From NCBI GenBank assembly GCA_965227805.1, contig CBDDGJ010000003.1, positions 1,054,001-1,118,000 on the forward strand: a DNA stretch of 64,000 nucleotides, written 5' to 3'. Under the pieces are notes generated by a model. That model was given only the letters and a program-made list of their open reading frames with translations, had not been told where the DNA came from and ran no database searches. Source of the DNA: CBDDGJ01 sp965227805. GTDB taxonomy: Bacteria; Pseudomonadota; Alphaproteobacteria; RS24. The position numbers were made by a program, and so were the translations under genes. This document shows positions 15,427 through 24,169 of this stretch, one piece after another; within the stretch, counting starts at the first letter, position 1; each line of letters starts with the position of its first letter.

Positions 15427-16590
15427 TTATAGGGCGCTTTTAAGCGCATCGACTAGATCGGTGCGCTCCCATGCAAAGCCGCCATCATCCTCTGGCATAC
15501 GCCCAAAATGGCCATAGGCCGCCGTGCGGGCATAAATCGGGCGATTAAGCCCAAGATGTTCGCGAATACCGCGCGGGCTTAAATCCATAATCGTGCCCAA
15601 AGCAGCCTCTAACTGGCGTGGCTCAATGGTGCCCGTTTCATACAAATCTGCATAAATTGAAAGCGGTTTTGAAACCCCAATCGCATAGGAAAGCTGAATG
15701 GTGCATTTTTCTGCCAGACCTGCCGCGACCACATTTTTTGCCAAATAACGCGCCGCATAAGCCGCCGAACGGTCAACCTTGGTTGGGTCTTTCCCCGAAA
15801 ACGCCCCGCCGCCATGTGGTGCCGCACCGCCATAAGTGTCCACAATAATTTTGCGCCCTGTCAAACCTGCATCACCATCGGGCCCGCCAATAACAAATTG
15901 CCCTGTTGGATTTACATAAAACTCTGTATCATCGCACATCCACCCATCGGGCAAAACATTTTCCACAAACGGGCGCACCAGATTGCGTATATCCTGCTGG
16001 CTTAATCCTTCATCATGCTGGGTCGACACCACCACCGAGCTTGCCCGCACCGGGCGACCATTTTCATAAACCAATGAGACCTGACTTTTCGCATCTGGCC
16101 GCAACCCCTTAACCGCACCGGATTTACGCGCCGCAGCCATATCAGCCAGAATTTTATGTGAAAAAGCAATAGGCGCCGGCATAAGTTCTTCGGTTTCGGT
16201 GCATGCATAGCCAAACATTATGCCCTGATCGCCCGCGCCTTCATCCTTATTGCCTGCAGCATCCACACCTTGTGCAATATGTGCCGATTGCGCGTGAATA
16301 TGGTTTTTCACTGTTGCATTTTGCCAATGAAACCCGTCTTGCTCATAGCCAATATCGCGTATGGCGGCACGTGCAATCTCTTCCATTTCCGCAGATGAGA
16401 TCAAACCATCGGGGCGCACTTCACCAGCCAGCACCACCAGATTGGTCGTGGTGAGCGTTTCAACCGCAACACGTGCATCGCTTTGGCGTGCTAAAAATGC
16501 ATCCAAAATCGAATCGGAAATGCGGTCACATATTTTATCCGGATGCCCCTCAGAAACAGACTCAGAAGTAAAAATATAATTATTACGCAT
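15427..16590 (-). CDS. metK: S-adenosylmethionine synthetase
   Basis: Makes SAM from methionine and ATP. With the ATG at 16590 the protein is 387 residues, the usual length. It starts MRNNYIFTSESVSEGHPDK, preceded by AAGGGA; the upstream open frame (to 16734) has no family similarity. GAGDQGIMFGYA and GGGAFSGKDPTKVDRS are the two family signatures, and H16 and the basic residues of the active site are present. The two genes downstream, trmB and a second methyltransferase, both consume SAM. The 134-base leader can form a pseudoknot that ties up the ribosome-binding site (see 16597-16669), suggesting feedback control by SAM. Confidence 0.98.
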   Translation of the reverse strand: MRNNYIFTSESVSEGHPDKICDRISDSILDAFLARQSDARVAVETLTTTNLVVLAGEVRPDGLISSAEMEEIARAAIRDIGYEQDGFHWQNATVKNHIHAQSAHIAQGVDAAGNKDEGAGDQGIMFGYACTETEELMPAPIAFSHKILADMAAARKSGAVKGLRPDAKSQVSLVYENGRPVRASSVVVSTQHDEGLSQQDIRNLVRPFVENVLPDGWMCDDTEFYVNPTGQFVIGGPDGDAGLTGRKIIVDTYGGAAPHGGGAFSGKDPTKVDRSAAYAARYLAKNVVAAGLAEKCTIQLSYAIGVSKPLSIYADLYETGTIEPRQLEAALGTIMDLSPRGIREHLGLNRPIYARTAAYGHFGRMPEDDGGFAWERTDLVDALKSAL

Positions 16591-16596
16591 AAAATG

Positions 16597-16669
16597 ATCC
16601 CTTAACTTAGCTATATCACATAAAGATTTCTTTATATGTTTTACGTCTATGTGGCAAGGAAAATGTGAG
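16597..16669 (-). promoter_or_regulatory. Candidate SAM-II/SAM-V-like riboswitch in the metK leader
   Basis: On the minus strand, UCACAU (16668-16663) can pair with AUGUGA (16621-16616) as a P1 stem. UUCCUU (16661-16656), just inside the loop, can pair with AAGGGA (16603-16598), which is the metK ribosome-binding site, forming an H-type pseudoknot. GCUAAG (16611-16606) lies between the two 3' strands. This layout, with GCUAA before a pseudoknotted Shine-Dalgarno, is that of SAM-II and SAM-V riboswitches, which are known upstream of metK and other methionine genes in alphaproteobacteria. A competing 9-bp hairpin (CATATAAAG/CTTTATGTG) shares the P1 3' strand. No covariance test was possible. 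Confidence 0.45.
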
Positions 16670-16723
16670 TAGCTATATCTATGATCTGCTTTGAAAGCAT
16701 GTAAGTTTTGTAAAATAGAAAGA

Positions 16724-16729
16724 ATTATA
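16724..16729 (-). promoter_or_regulatory. Putative -10 element of metK
   Basis: A perfect TATAAT on the minus strand, 134 bases upstream of the metK start codon. It would place transcription start near 16717 and leave a leader long enough to contain the proposed riboswitch. The -35 region is weak (AGAACA at 18-base spacing). Confidence 0.4.
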
Positions 16730-16784
16730 GCCACATATATATATACATGTTCTGATATAAAACGTGGCGGTGCGTCTGTCTTAT

Positions 16785-18938
16785 TTACGGCAAATGTAAG
16801 ACTTTATGTGGTTTGGACAGAACATCTTTACGCGTTAAAGCAATGGGGCGCATTTTCTCCGCCGCAAAAAGCGGTGCTTGGTCGCTATAATGTAAAGAAT
16901 CGGGACGCGTTGAAGCTGCACCGTAATTATGTATAATTTCGGCGCTTTGCTCACCGTTTTCATCCCAATGAACGACTATGGTTAATCCATCTCCCGCTAC
17001 GGCGTTCAACCTTCCATCATCCATTGATAAGGCATAAACAGCACGCATAACATCGGGACCACCACCTAAGGGTAAATCAACAGCGCCATGAATAAGGCGA
17101 TTAACATCACTCCAAAGCGGGTCAATACGACCGTGATTATGTAATAAATCGGTAATACATTTTTCATAAAGCGGTTTAATGGGTGGCGGGTCGCGCTGTG
17201 CACGCTCAGCAAGCCATTCTTCCGATAAAAGACATACCCCCAAAGCGGCGGCACGATTATCTTTTGTTGTTTCCATCGTCCAATTCGCAAGCAGCACTTG
17301 TCCTTCGGCATATACAGTTTGTGGCGGATAAGGCAGCGCATAAACGCCCGCAACATATTGCATGGCACGTGATTGTTTATGATAGGCCTTATCCCATTTT
17401 ATAGCTGTAAACGCATCCTTGCTTAACTTGCCCGCATCGGCAAAAAGAAAAAGTCCACGCATGGCACGATTAGTCATACGCGTTTGCAAGCCAAGTTCTT
17501 CGGCATAATCGGCGCGCGATAAATTATCAGCAGGCGCCGTGACGTGAAAAGGAGACTGATTAGCGCTTATAATATAACCTGATGGCGGGTCGGTAAGTTG
17601 TGGCATTTCGTTGAATGAAATTGTTTCATGCCAAATTAAATCGCTACGTGTGCCGGGCAAATATTGCGCCCAATCCCATCCTGCCATACGCCTAGGTGAA
17701 CGTGTATTATGCAAAAAATAAATATGTTTATCGCGGTCGGCATAAACGAAATTGAAAGACGCAACATATTGCATTGCCATAGCCTTTTTCCAGTCTTTCA
17801 AATTGCGTGCCTTATTCATAGCCATCCATTGTTCAATATGGCGTATTTCTTTCATGCCACTGGCACGCAGTGCATAAACACCATGTTTGGTGCGTATGGC
17901 CGGGCCATGTGCGCTATATAAAACCTCGCGCGGGATAGGGAGATAAAGATTACCCAATAGTTTCATCTTCAGCCAGATAAAACGACGTTCGAAAGGCATA
18001 TATATACCGTCAAGAAGATATTCATTTTCATTATCGGGGTTGATCGTTAGCTTGTAAATATCAACCAAATCAGGCTTGCTTACTGTTATACCCCAGCCGA
18101 GATCAGGGTTGAACCCCAGCGCTATTAAGGGCAAAAGAGGAAATGTCCCTCCATGCATATCTAGCCCCTCTTCACTTTTTAGATGAGCTTCATACCATGC
18201 TACGGGGCCGGTTAAGGGTTGGTGTGAATTAATAACAAGACGTGTCGCCCCTTCAAGACTTTTGGTGGGGTTAATCGCAAAAGCATTTGACCCTGTCGGT
18301 AATCCGCCACTTCCAACCATTTGCATAGCTGCGTTTTCATGCGCAGACTGTGCCATTTCATATCGCGGTTTATCGGCAAGAAGATCTTTCAAATGATCGT
18401 CTATGCCGAAAAATAAAAGATGAAGTAAACTGGAATTTGTAACCAGGTCTTCAGCTTTTACCGGAAAATAAAGAGCATTGGCTTCATCGGGATGCTGCGC
18501 GGCATAATAATTCAACCCATCGGCATAGGCTTGCATATAGGCGCGTAATTTTGGAGAGAGGGCAGTCTCATATTTTTTGGTAATTGTGCCACGTATATCC
18601 AACCAATTAACCAAATAATCAATCGGCAAAGCATCGAAACCTTGAACGCGCCCCAATTCACCGCGCGTAAAGGGGATAATATCCTGCATAGTCTTAAAAT
18701 CATCTTGTGCATGTGCATAAGCCAGCCCAAATGCCACATCAATATCACGTTTCCCATAAATATGCGGCACTCCATATTCATCTCGAATAATCTCGACATT
18801 ATATTTTTGCGCTTGCATATAAGCAGCATCACTATCCCAATGGCGCGCTTCATAAATGGGTATGGCGATGTTTGCTATAATCAATATAGTGGTCAAAAAG
18901 AATGTAATAATAATGCCAACTCTAAAAAATCTATTCAT
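16785..18938 (-). CDS. Penicillin acylase family protein (Ntn hydrolase)
   Basis: A 717-residue member of the S45/penicillin-acylase family, which cleaves amide bonds of beta-lactams, acyl-homoserine lactones or other acylated compounds. The N-terminus has one hydrophobic segment (about 8-28) that acts as signal or anchor, so it faces the periplasm. The alpha-chain region begins VEIIRDEYGVPHIYGKRDID. GLPTGSNAFAINPTKS holds the expected N-terminal nucleophile S217, exposed by self-cleavage, and the beta chain continues RLVINSHQPL. FNFVYADRDKHIYFLHN and GYIISANQSP are family blocks. It has AGGAAAGAT as ribosome-binding site. The substrate cannot be told. It lies between maeB and metK without obvious partners and may be an insertion into a conserved block. 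Confidence 0.88.
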   Translation of the reverse strand: MNRFFRVGIIITFFLTTILIIANIAIPIYEARHWDSDAAYMQAQKYNVEIIRDEYGVPHIYGKRDIDVAFGLAYAHAQDDFKTMQDIIPFTRGELGRVQGFDALPIDYLVNWLDIRGTITKKYETALSPKLRAYMQAYADGLNYYAAQHPDEANALYFPVKAEDLVTNSSLLHLLFFGIDDHLKDLLADKPRYEMAQSAHENAAMQMVGSGGLPTGSNAFAINPTKSLEGATRLVINSHQPLTGPVAWYEAHLKSEEGLDMHGGTFPLLPLIALGFNPDLGWGITVSKPDLVDIYKLTINPDNENEYLLDGIYMPFERRFIWLKMKLLGNLYLPIPREVLYSAHGPAIRTKHGVYALRASGMKEIRHIEQWMAMNKARNLKDWKKAMAMQYVASFNFVYADRDKHIYFLHNTRSPRRMAGWDWAQYLPGTRSDLIWHETISFNEMPQLTDPPSGYIISANQSPFHVTAPADNLSRADYAEELGLQTRMTNRAMRGLFLFADAGKLSKDAFTAIKWDKAYHKQSRAMQYVAGVYALPYPPQTVYAEGQVLLANWTMETTKDNRAAALGVCLLSEEWLAERAQRDPPPIKPLYEKCITDLLHNHGRIDPLWSDVNRLIHGAVDLPLGGGPDVMRAVYALSMDDGRLNAVAGDGLTIVVHWDENGEQSAEIIHNYGAASTRPDSLHYSDQAPLFAAEKMRPIALTRKDVLSKPHKVLHLP

Positions 18939-19109
18939 ATCTTTCCTATTGAGTTATTGCGTTTTTCAAAACAAAGTAGTGAGAGCAGATTTTGCATCAC
19001 ATTTTTACCTTTACATCAAATATCTACTGGCTTTATCGCATGGGTTTAGAAAAACCGAAAAAACATAAGCACAGATTACAAATAAATTTATATCAGATAA
19101 AGATGCTCT

Positions 19110-21386
19110 TTAGTCTATATTTTCCAACCCATAAGCAGCAATGGCCGCCATGTTTAATACTTCTGTTGCTGTTGCGCCAATGCGCGGAATCTGCACTGCA
19201 TGGGTAAGTCCGATAAGAATGGGGCCGATAAGGGTTGCCCCGCCCAATTCTTCCAGCATTTTGGTGGAAATAGAGGCAGAATGAATGGCCGGCATAATCA
19301 AAATATTCGCTGGGGATGTTAGCCGTGAAAATGGATAGCGCTTCATGACATCGCGATTAAGCGCAACATCGGCAGCCATTTCACCCTCATATTCGAAGTC
19401 CACCCCGCGCCTATCCAAAATGCGCACCGCCTCGCGCACATAAACCGAGCGATCCCCTTCCGGATGCCCGAAAGTGGAATAGGCAAGCATCGCCACGCGC
19501 GGCTCATGCCCCAAAGCGCGCGCGGTTGCTGCGGTTTGTTCGGCAATATCTGCAAGTTCTTCGGCACTGGGCATATCAATCACATTCGTATCTGCCACCA
19601 ATACCACACGATTGCCCCGCGCAATGAGCATGGATACGCCCATCACCCGCTTATGCGGGCGCGCATCAATAACGTGCGAGACTTCTTCTAAGGTAATGGA
19701 ATAGCTGCGCGTAACCCCCGTCACCATGCCATCGGCATCGCCATGCGCCAACATGCACGCACCAAATGTGTTACGGTCATTGCTAATCAAGCGAAAACAA
19801 TCACCCCGCAAGCGCCCGCGCCGCTGCAAACGCTGATAAAGAAAATCCGTATAAATTTCAACTTTGTCAGACTGACGTGTGTCATGAATAATTAAATCAT
19901 CGCGCTCTTGCAAACCTAAACCCTGCATTTTTTCGCGCACAATATGCTCTGTGCCGATCAATATAGGTTCACCCAAACCCAAATCCTTAAAGGCAGTGGC
20001 AGCACGAATAACCTGTTCTTGTTCGCCTTCGGCGAAAATCATGCGTTTTGGGTTTTGCCGCGCTTTATTGATGATAATTTGCAAGGTCGCTGCTGTCGGG
20101 TCAAGCCGTGCAGAAAGCCTATCCTTATACGCCTCCATATCAATAATCGGATATTGCGCCACACCGCTATCCATTGCTGCCCGGGCAATGGCGGGCGGAA
20201 TATCACGAATAAGGCGCGGGTCAAATGGCACCGGAATAATATAATCCGGCCCAAAACGTGGACGCGCCCCGCTATAGGCCGCCGCCACCTCATCGGGCAC
20301 ATCCTCACGCGCCAGCATCGCCAGGGCTTGTGCACAGGCAATCTTCATATCTTCATTGATTGTGGTTGCCCGCACATCCAACGCCCCCCGAAAAATATAG
20401 GGAAAGCCCAATACATTATTGACCTGATTGGGATAATCCGAACGCCCCGTTGCAATAATCGCATCATCACGAATGTGCATAACGTCCTCTGGCGTAATTT
20501 CAGGATCAGGGTTAGCCATGGCAAAAATAATTGGCTTGTCCGCCATGCTCTTTACCATATCCGGCGTAAGTGCCCCTTTTACCGAAAGACCTAAAAATAC
20601 ATCCGCCCCCGTAATTGCTTCGGCCAATGTGCGGGCATCTGTTTTCACACTATGGGCAGATTTCCATTGGTTCATCCCCGCTTGCCGGCCTTCATAGATA
20701 ACCCCCTTTGTGTCGCATAAAATCGCATTTTCATGCGGCAAGCCCATGGCTTTTACCAATTCTAAACAGGCAATGCCTGCGGCCCCCGCACCATTTACCA
20801 CAAGTTTTATGTCTTTGATGTCACGACCCGTAAGATAAAGCGCATTGATAAGCCCCGCCGCACAAATAATCGCTGTGCCATGCTGGTCATCATGAAATAT
20901 TGGAATGTCCATTATCTCGCGTAATTGCTGCTCAATAATAAAGCAATCAGGTGCCTTAATATCTTCTAAATTGATACCGCCAAAAGACGGTCCCATATAT
21001 TTTACCGCATCTACAAATTCCTTCGGATCTTCAGTGGCAATTTCCAAATCTATACTATCCACATCGGCAAACCGTTTGAATAAAACCGCTTTCCCCTCCA
21101 TAACCGGCTTAGAGGCAAGCGCCCCCAAATTGCCTAACCCCAAAATCGCCGTGCCATTGGAGATAACCGCAACCATATTGCCACGCGCTGTATAATCATA
21201 AGAGGCGCTAGCATCCGCCGCTATCGCTTGCACCGGCACGGCTACGCCTGGCGAATAAGCCAGCGATAAATCACGCTGGGTGGCCATCGGCTTGGTCGGC
21301 ATAATTTCCAGCTTGCCCGGCTTGCCGCGCGTGTGAAAATGTAAAGCCTCTTTATCTGTAAAAGATTTATGTTTATCATTCGTCAT
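19110..21386 (-). CDS. maeB: NADP-dependent malic enzyme with phosphotransacetylase-like domain
   Basis: Oxidative decarboxylation of malate to pyruvate with NADP+. The 758-residue protein has the malic-enzyme domain (MATQRDLSLAYSPGVAVPVQ, GNMVAVISNGTAILGLGNLG, FHDDQHGTAIICAAGLINAL, VVNGAGAAGIACLELV) and a C-terminal phosphotransacetylase-like domain from about residue 430 (FAEGEQEQVIRAA ... PAIHSASISTKMLEELGG). In such MaeB enzymes the second domain is regulatory, binding acetyl-CoA, not catalytic. I chose the ATG at 21386 (MTNDKHKSFTDKEALHFHT); the open frame upstream to 21512 runs into mutS. It is divergent from mutS. Confidence 0.96.
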   Translation of the reverse strand: MTNDKHKSFTDKEALHFHTRGKPGKLEIMPTKPMATQRDLSLAYSPGVAVPVQAIAADASASYDYTARGNMVAVISNGTAILGLGNLGALASKPVMEGKAVLFKRFADVDSIDLEIATEDPKEFVDAVKYMGPSFGGINLEDIKAPDCFIIEQQLREIMDIPIFHDDQHGTAIICAAGLINALYLTGRDIKDIKLVVNGAGAAGIACLELVKAMGLPHENAILCDTKGVIYEGRQAGMNQWKSAHSVKTDARTLAEAITGADVFLGLSVKGALTPDMVKSMADKPIIFAMANPDPEITPEDVMHIRDDAIIATGRSDYPNQVNNVLGFPYIFRGALDVRATTINEDMKIACAQALAMLAREDVPDEVAAAYSGARPRFGPDYIIPVPFDPRLIRDIPPAIARAAMDSGVAQYPIIDMEAYKDRLSARLDPTAATLQIIINKARQNPKRMIFAEGEQEQVIRAATAFKDLGLGEPILIGTEHIVREKMQGLGLQERDDLIIHDTRQSDKVEIYTDFLYQRLQRRGRLRGDCFRLISNDRNTFGACMLAHGDADGMVTGVTRSYSITLEEVSHVIDARPHKRVMGVSMLIARGNRVVLVADTNVIDMPSAEELADIAEQTAATARALGHEPRVAMLAYSTFGHPEGDRSVYVREAVRILDRRGVDFEYEGEMAADVALNRDVMKRYPFSRLTSPANILIMPAIHSASISTKMLEELGGATLIGPILIGLTHAVQIPRIGATATEVLNMAAIAAYGLENID

Positions 21387-21475
21387 AACTGCACCTATAT
21401 AACAAGCTTTTAGGCGGTTGCATGAAAGATAACAAGATGGCAAAAGGAATTTATTAAAAATAATGCGATCACTAT

Positions 21476-24169
21476 ATGAATAAGCAAAACTCACCTGTAA
21501 AAGCAAGCGCACCGCAACCTACGCCTATGATTGCTCAATTTTTAGACATAAAGGCGGCGCATCAGGATTATTTGCTGTTTTATCGTATGGGCGATTTTTA
21601 TGAGTTATTTTTTGAAGATGCGCTCGAAGCAGCGGCGGCATTAGATATAACCCTTACCCATCGTGGCCAGCATATGGGGAAAAATATTCCCATGTGCGGC
21701 GTGCCGATACATGCGGCAGAGCCTTATCTTGAGCGCCTTATTCGCAAAGGCTATAAGGTTGCCGTATGCGAGCAAACCGAAGATCCTGCTGCGGCAAAAA
21801 AGCGCGGTGCCAAGGCGGTGGTGCGTCGTGAAGTTGTGCGCCTGGTGACAGCCGGCACACTTAGCGAAGACTCACTGCTAGATGCGCGGACACATAATTT
21901 TTTAGCGGCCATTTGCACCATTGCCGACGAAATAGCTCTGGCATGGCTAGATATGTCGACCGGCGAATTTGAAGCCTGTATGGTTCATAATATGGATGAT
22001 TTATTCGCCAGCCTCGCGCGACTTACCCCACGTGAAATTTTATTACCTGAACATATGCGCGATATAGCTGATACGCTAAACAATATGACGCGTCCGCCGC
22101 TTTTAACCGATATTCCGCCTTCTCTTGCAAGCGCGCAAGCTGCCGAACGCCATATGGCGGATTATTTTCCGCATCATATTCAGGATTTACAAAATGAATT
22201 TAGCCGTGCAGCGCGCGCGGCATGCGGCACACTTATCGGCTATTTACGCTTTACCCAAATCGACCATATGCCCCACTTAAAACTACCGCGCCTGGAAAGC
22301 ACGGCAGCCCATATGCATATAGATGCTGCAACGCGGGCAAATTTAGAACTAACCCATACATTGGGGGGCGAAACCAAAGGCAGTTTACTTGCGGCCATAG
22401 ATAAAACCATTACTGGTGCCGGCGCGCGCGTGCTTGCTGCGCGGCTTTCTGCTCCGCTTATGCAGAAATCGGAAATCGAAAATCGGCACGGGGCGATTGC
22501 CTGTTTGCTTGAGCAGGAACAGATAAATGATGACATAAGACATACATTAAAAACTGTGCCGGATATGGCGCGCTCTCTCTCACGCCTTTCACTGGATCGC
22601 GGCGGACCGCGTGATTTACAGGCCATTGCACAAGGTATAAGCGGCGCACAAAAAATAGCAGGCTATTTACACCATATCGAAAATGATAACGCCGAAATCC
22701 GCCGCATTAGAACAGATTTGACCACCGAATTGAGCGGCCTTATTGATGTGCTGGGAAGCGCCCTAAAAAAGGATTTACCCCTATTGGCACGCGATGGCGA
22801 TTTTATACGCTCCACCTATGATGCAAGCCTTGAAAAGGCGCGCACAATGCGTGACGAAAGCAAAAGAATCATTGCCGGATTGCAACAAAAATATGCCGAT
22901 GCAACCGGCATTAAATCTCTCAAAATCAAATATAATGCCGTATTGGGCTATCATATTGACGTGCCGAGTGCGCATGGAGATAAATTGATAAATCCACCGT
23001 TTAATCAAGACTTTATCCATCGACAAACACTCGCAAGTGCGGCGCGGTTTTCTACCAAAGAGCTTGGTGAGCTTGCAAGTCAGATTAGTCGTGCTGCCGA
23101 AATGAGTTTGGGTATTGAACAAGAGATTTTTATAGACTTAAAAACCAAAGTGCTGACGGAAAATGAAAAAATCCGCAGCTGTGCCGATGCCCTAAGCGCA
23201 CTTGATGTAACATGTGGCTTGGCCGTGCTTGCCCGCACATATAAATGGGTGCGTCCGCTTATGTATGATGATATGCGCTTTCTTATTACCCAGGGGCGTC
23301 ACCCTGTGGTCGAGCATGCTTTGCAGGCAACACAATATGCGCGTTTTATCGCCAATGATTGCGCGCTTGATGCAACCACTATGTCGCAAGAAAACACCCC
23401 ACGCCTTGGTGTGCTCACAGGGCCGAATATGGCCGGGAAATCTACATTTTTACGGCAAAATGCGCTCATCGCTATTTTAGCGCAAATGGGTAGTTATGTG
23501 CCCGCGCAAGCGGCACATATTGGCATTATCGATCGGGTCTTTAGCCGGGTCGGTGCGGCGGATGATCTCGCCCGTGGGCGCTCGACCTTTATGGTGGAAA
23601 TGGTGGAAACGGCAGCAATTCTGACCCATGCGGGCGCACATAGCCTGGTGATTTTAGATGAAATCGGGCGGGGAACGGCCACATTTGATGGGTTATCACT
23701 GGCATGGGCAGTGGCGGAATATTTACACGATAAAATTAAGTGCCGCGCTTTATTCGCGACACATTATCATGAGCTTACTGCATTGGCACAACGCCTGGAC
23801 GGTCTCACTAATCTAACCATGCGCGTAAAAGAGCATAAGGGCAGTCTGGTTTTTTTACACGAGGTTGCAAGCGGGGCGGCAGACCGCTCTTACGGCATTC
23901 ATGTCGCCCAGCTCGCAGGTTTGCCGGAAAATGTGATCAAGCGCGCCCAGACCATTTTGACCATGTTAGAGGAAAATCGTAATATGGGCGGGCTTGCCCC
24001 TGATTTAGACGGCCTACCATTATTTACAGAATATGCAACTGACGAAGACCCGAAAAAAGATAGGCTCCGTGAAACGCTTAGCACATTAAACCCTGATACA
24101 CTAACTCCGCGCGAGGCACATGACTGGCTTTATCGCCTGCTTGAGCTTATGCGCGAGGGAAATGACTGA
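21476..24169 (+). CDS. mutS: DNA mismatch repair protein MutS
   Basis: Mismatch-recognition ATPase. At 897 residues it is full length. The mismatch-binding motif is FYRMGDFYELFFEDA (about 37-51, with the wedge F and E). The clamp and lever domains are in the middle, and the ATPase has Walker A GPNMAGKSTFLRQN, Walker B SLVILDEIGRGTATFDGLSL and the ATHYHELT motif. The start has no clear ribosome-binding site; a second ATG 17 codons in (MIAQFLDIKAAHQDYLLF) is possible, but relatives have a similar N-terminal lead. The stop TGA overlaps the glnD start (ATGA type). Confidence 0.98.
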   Translation: MNKQNSPVKASAPQPTPMIAQFLDIKAAHQDYLLFYRMGDFYELFFEDALEAAAALDITLTHRGQHMGKNIPMCGVPIHAAEPYLERLIRKGYKVAVCEQTEDPAAAKKRGAKAVVRREVVRLVTAGTLSEDSLLDARTHNFLAAICTIADEIALAWLDMSTGEFEACMVHNMDDLFASLARLTPREILLPEHMRDIADTLNNMTRPPLLTDIPPSLASAQAAERHMADYFPHHIQDLQNEFSRAARAACGTLIGYLRFTQIDHMPHLKLPRLESTAAHMHIDAATRANLELTHTLGGETKGSLLAAIDKTITGAGARVLAARLSAPLMQKSEIENRHGAIACLLEQEQINDDIRHTLKTVPDMARSLSRLSLDRGGPRDLQAIAQGISGAQKIAGYLHHIENDNAEIRRIRTDLTTELSGLIDVLGSALKKDLPLLARDGDFIRSTYDASLEKARTMRDESKRIIAGLQQKYADATGIKSLKIKYNAVLGYHIDVPSAHGDKLINPPFNQDFIHRQTLASAARFSTKELGELASQISRAAEMSLGIEQEIFIDLKTKVLTENEKIRSCADALSALDVTCGLAVLARTYKWVRPLMYDDMRFLITQGRHPVVEHALQATQYARFIANDCALDATTMSQENTPRLGVLTGPNMAGKSTFLRQNALIAILAQMGSYVPAQAAHIGIIDRVFSRVGAADDLARGRSTFMVEMVETAAILTHAGAHSLVILDEIGRGTATFDGLSLAWAVAEYLHDKIKCRALFATHYHELTALAQRLDGLTNLTMRVKEHKGSLVFLHEVASGAADRSYGIHVAQLAGLPENVIKRAQTILTMLEENRNMGGLAPDLDGLPLFTEYATDEDPKKDRLRETLSTLNPDTLTPREAHDWLYRLLELMREGND

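Noticed and set aside
16591..16734. Upstream extension of the metK frame by 48 codons
   Set aside because: No similarity to MetK, would overlap the leader with the -10 element and pseudoknot, and the ATG at 16590 has a good ribosome-binding site.
19944..20594. 216-residue open frame on the plus strand opposite maeB
   Set aside because: Antisense to a well-supported gene; composition (Arg, His, Ile, Asn, Cys) is typical of a shadow frame.
21387..21512. Upstream extension of the maeB frame by 42 codons
   Set aside because: It would run into the divergent mutS gene; the ATG at 21386 gives the normal malic enzyme N-terminus.
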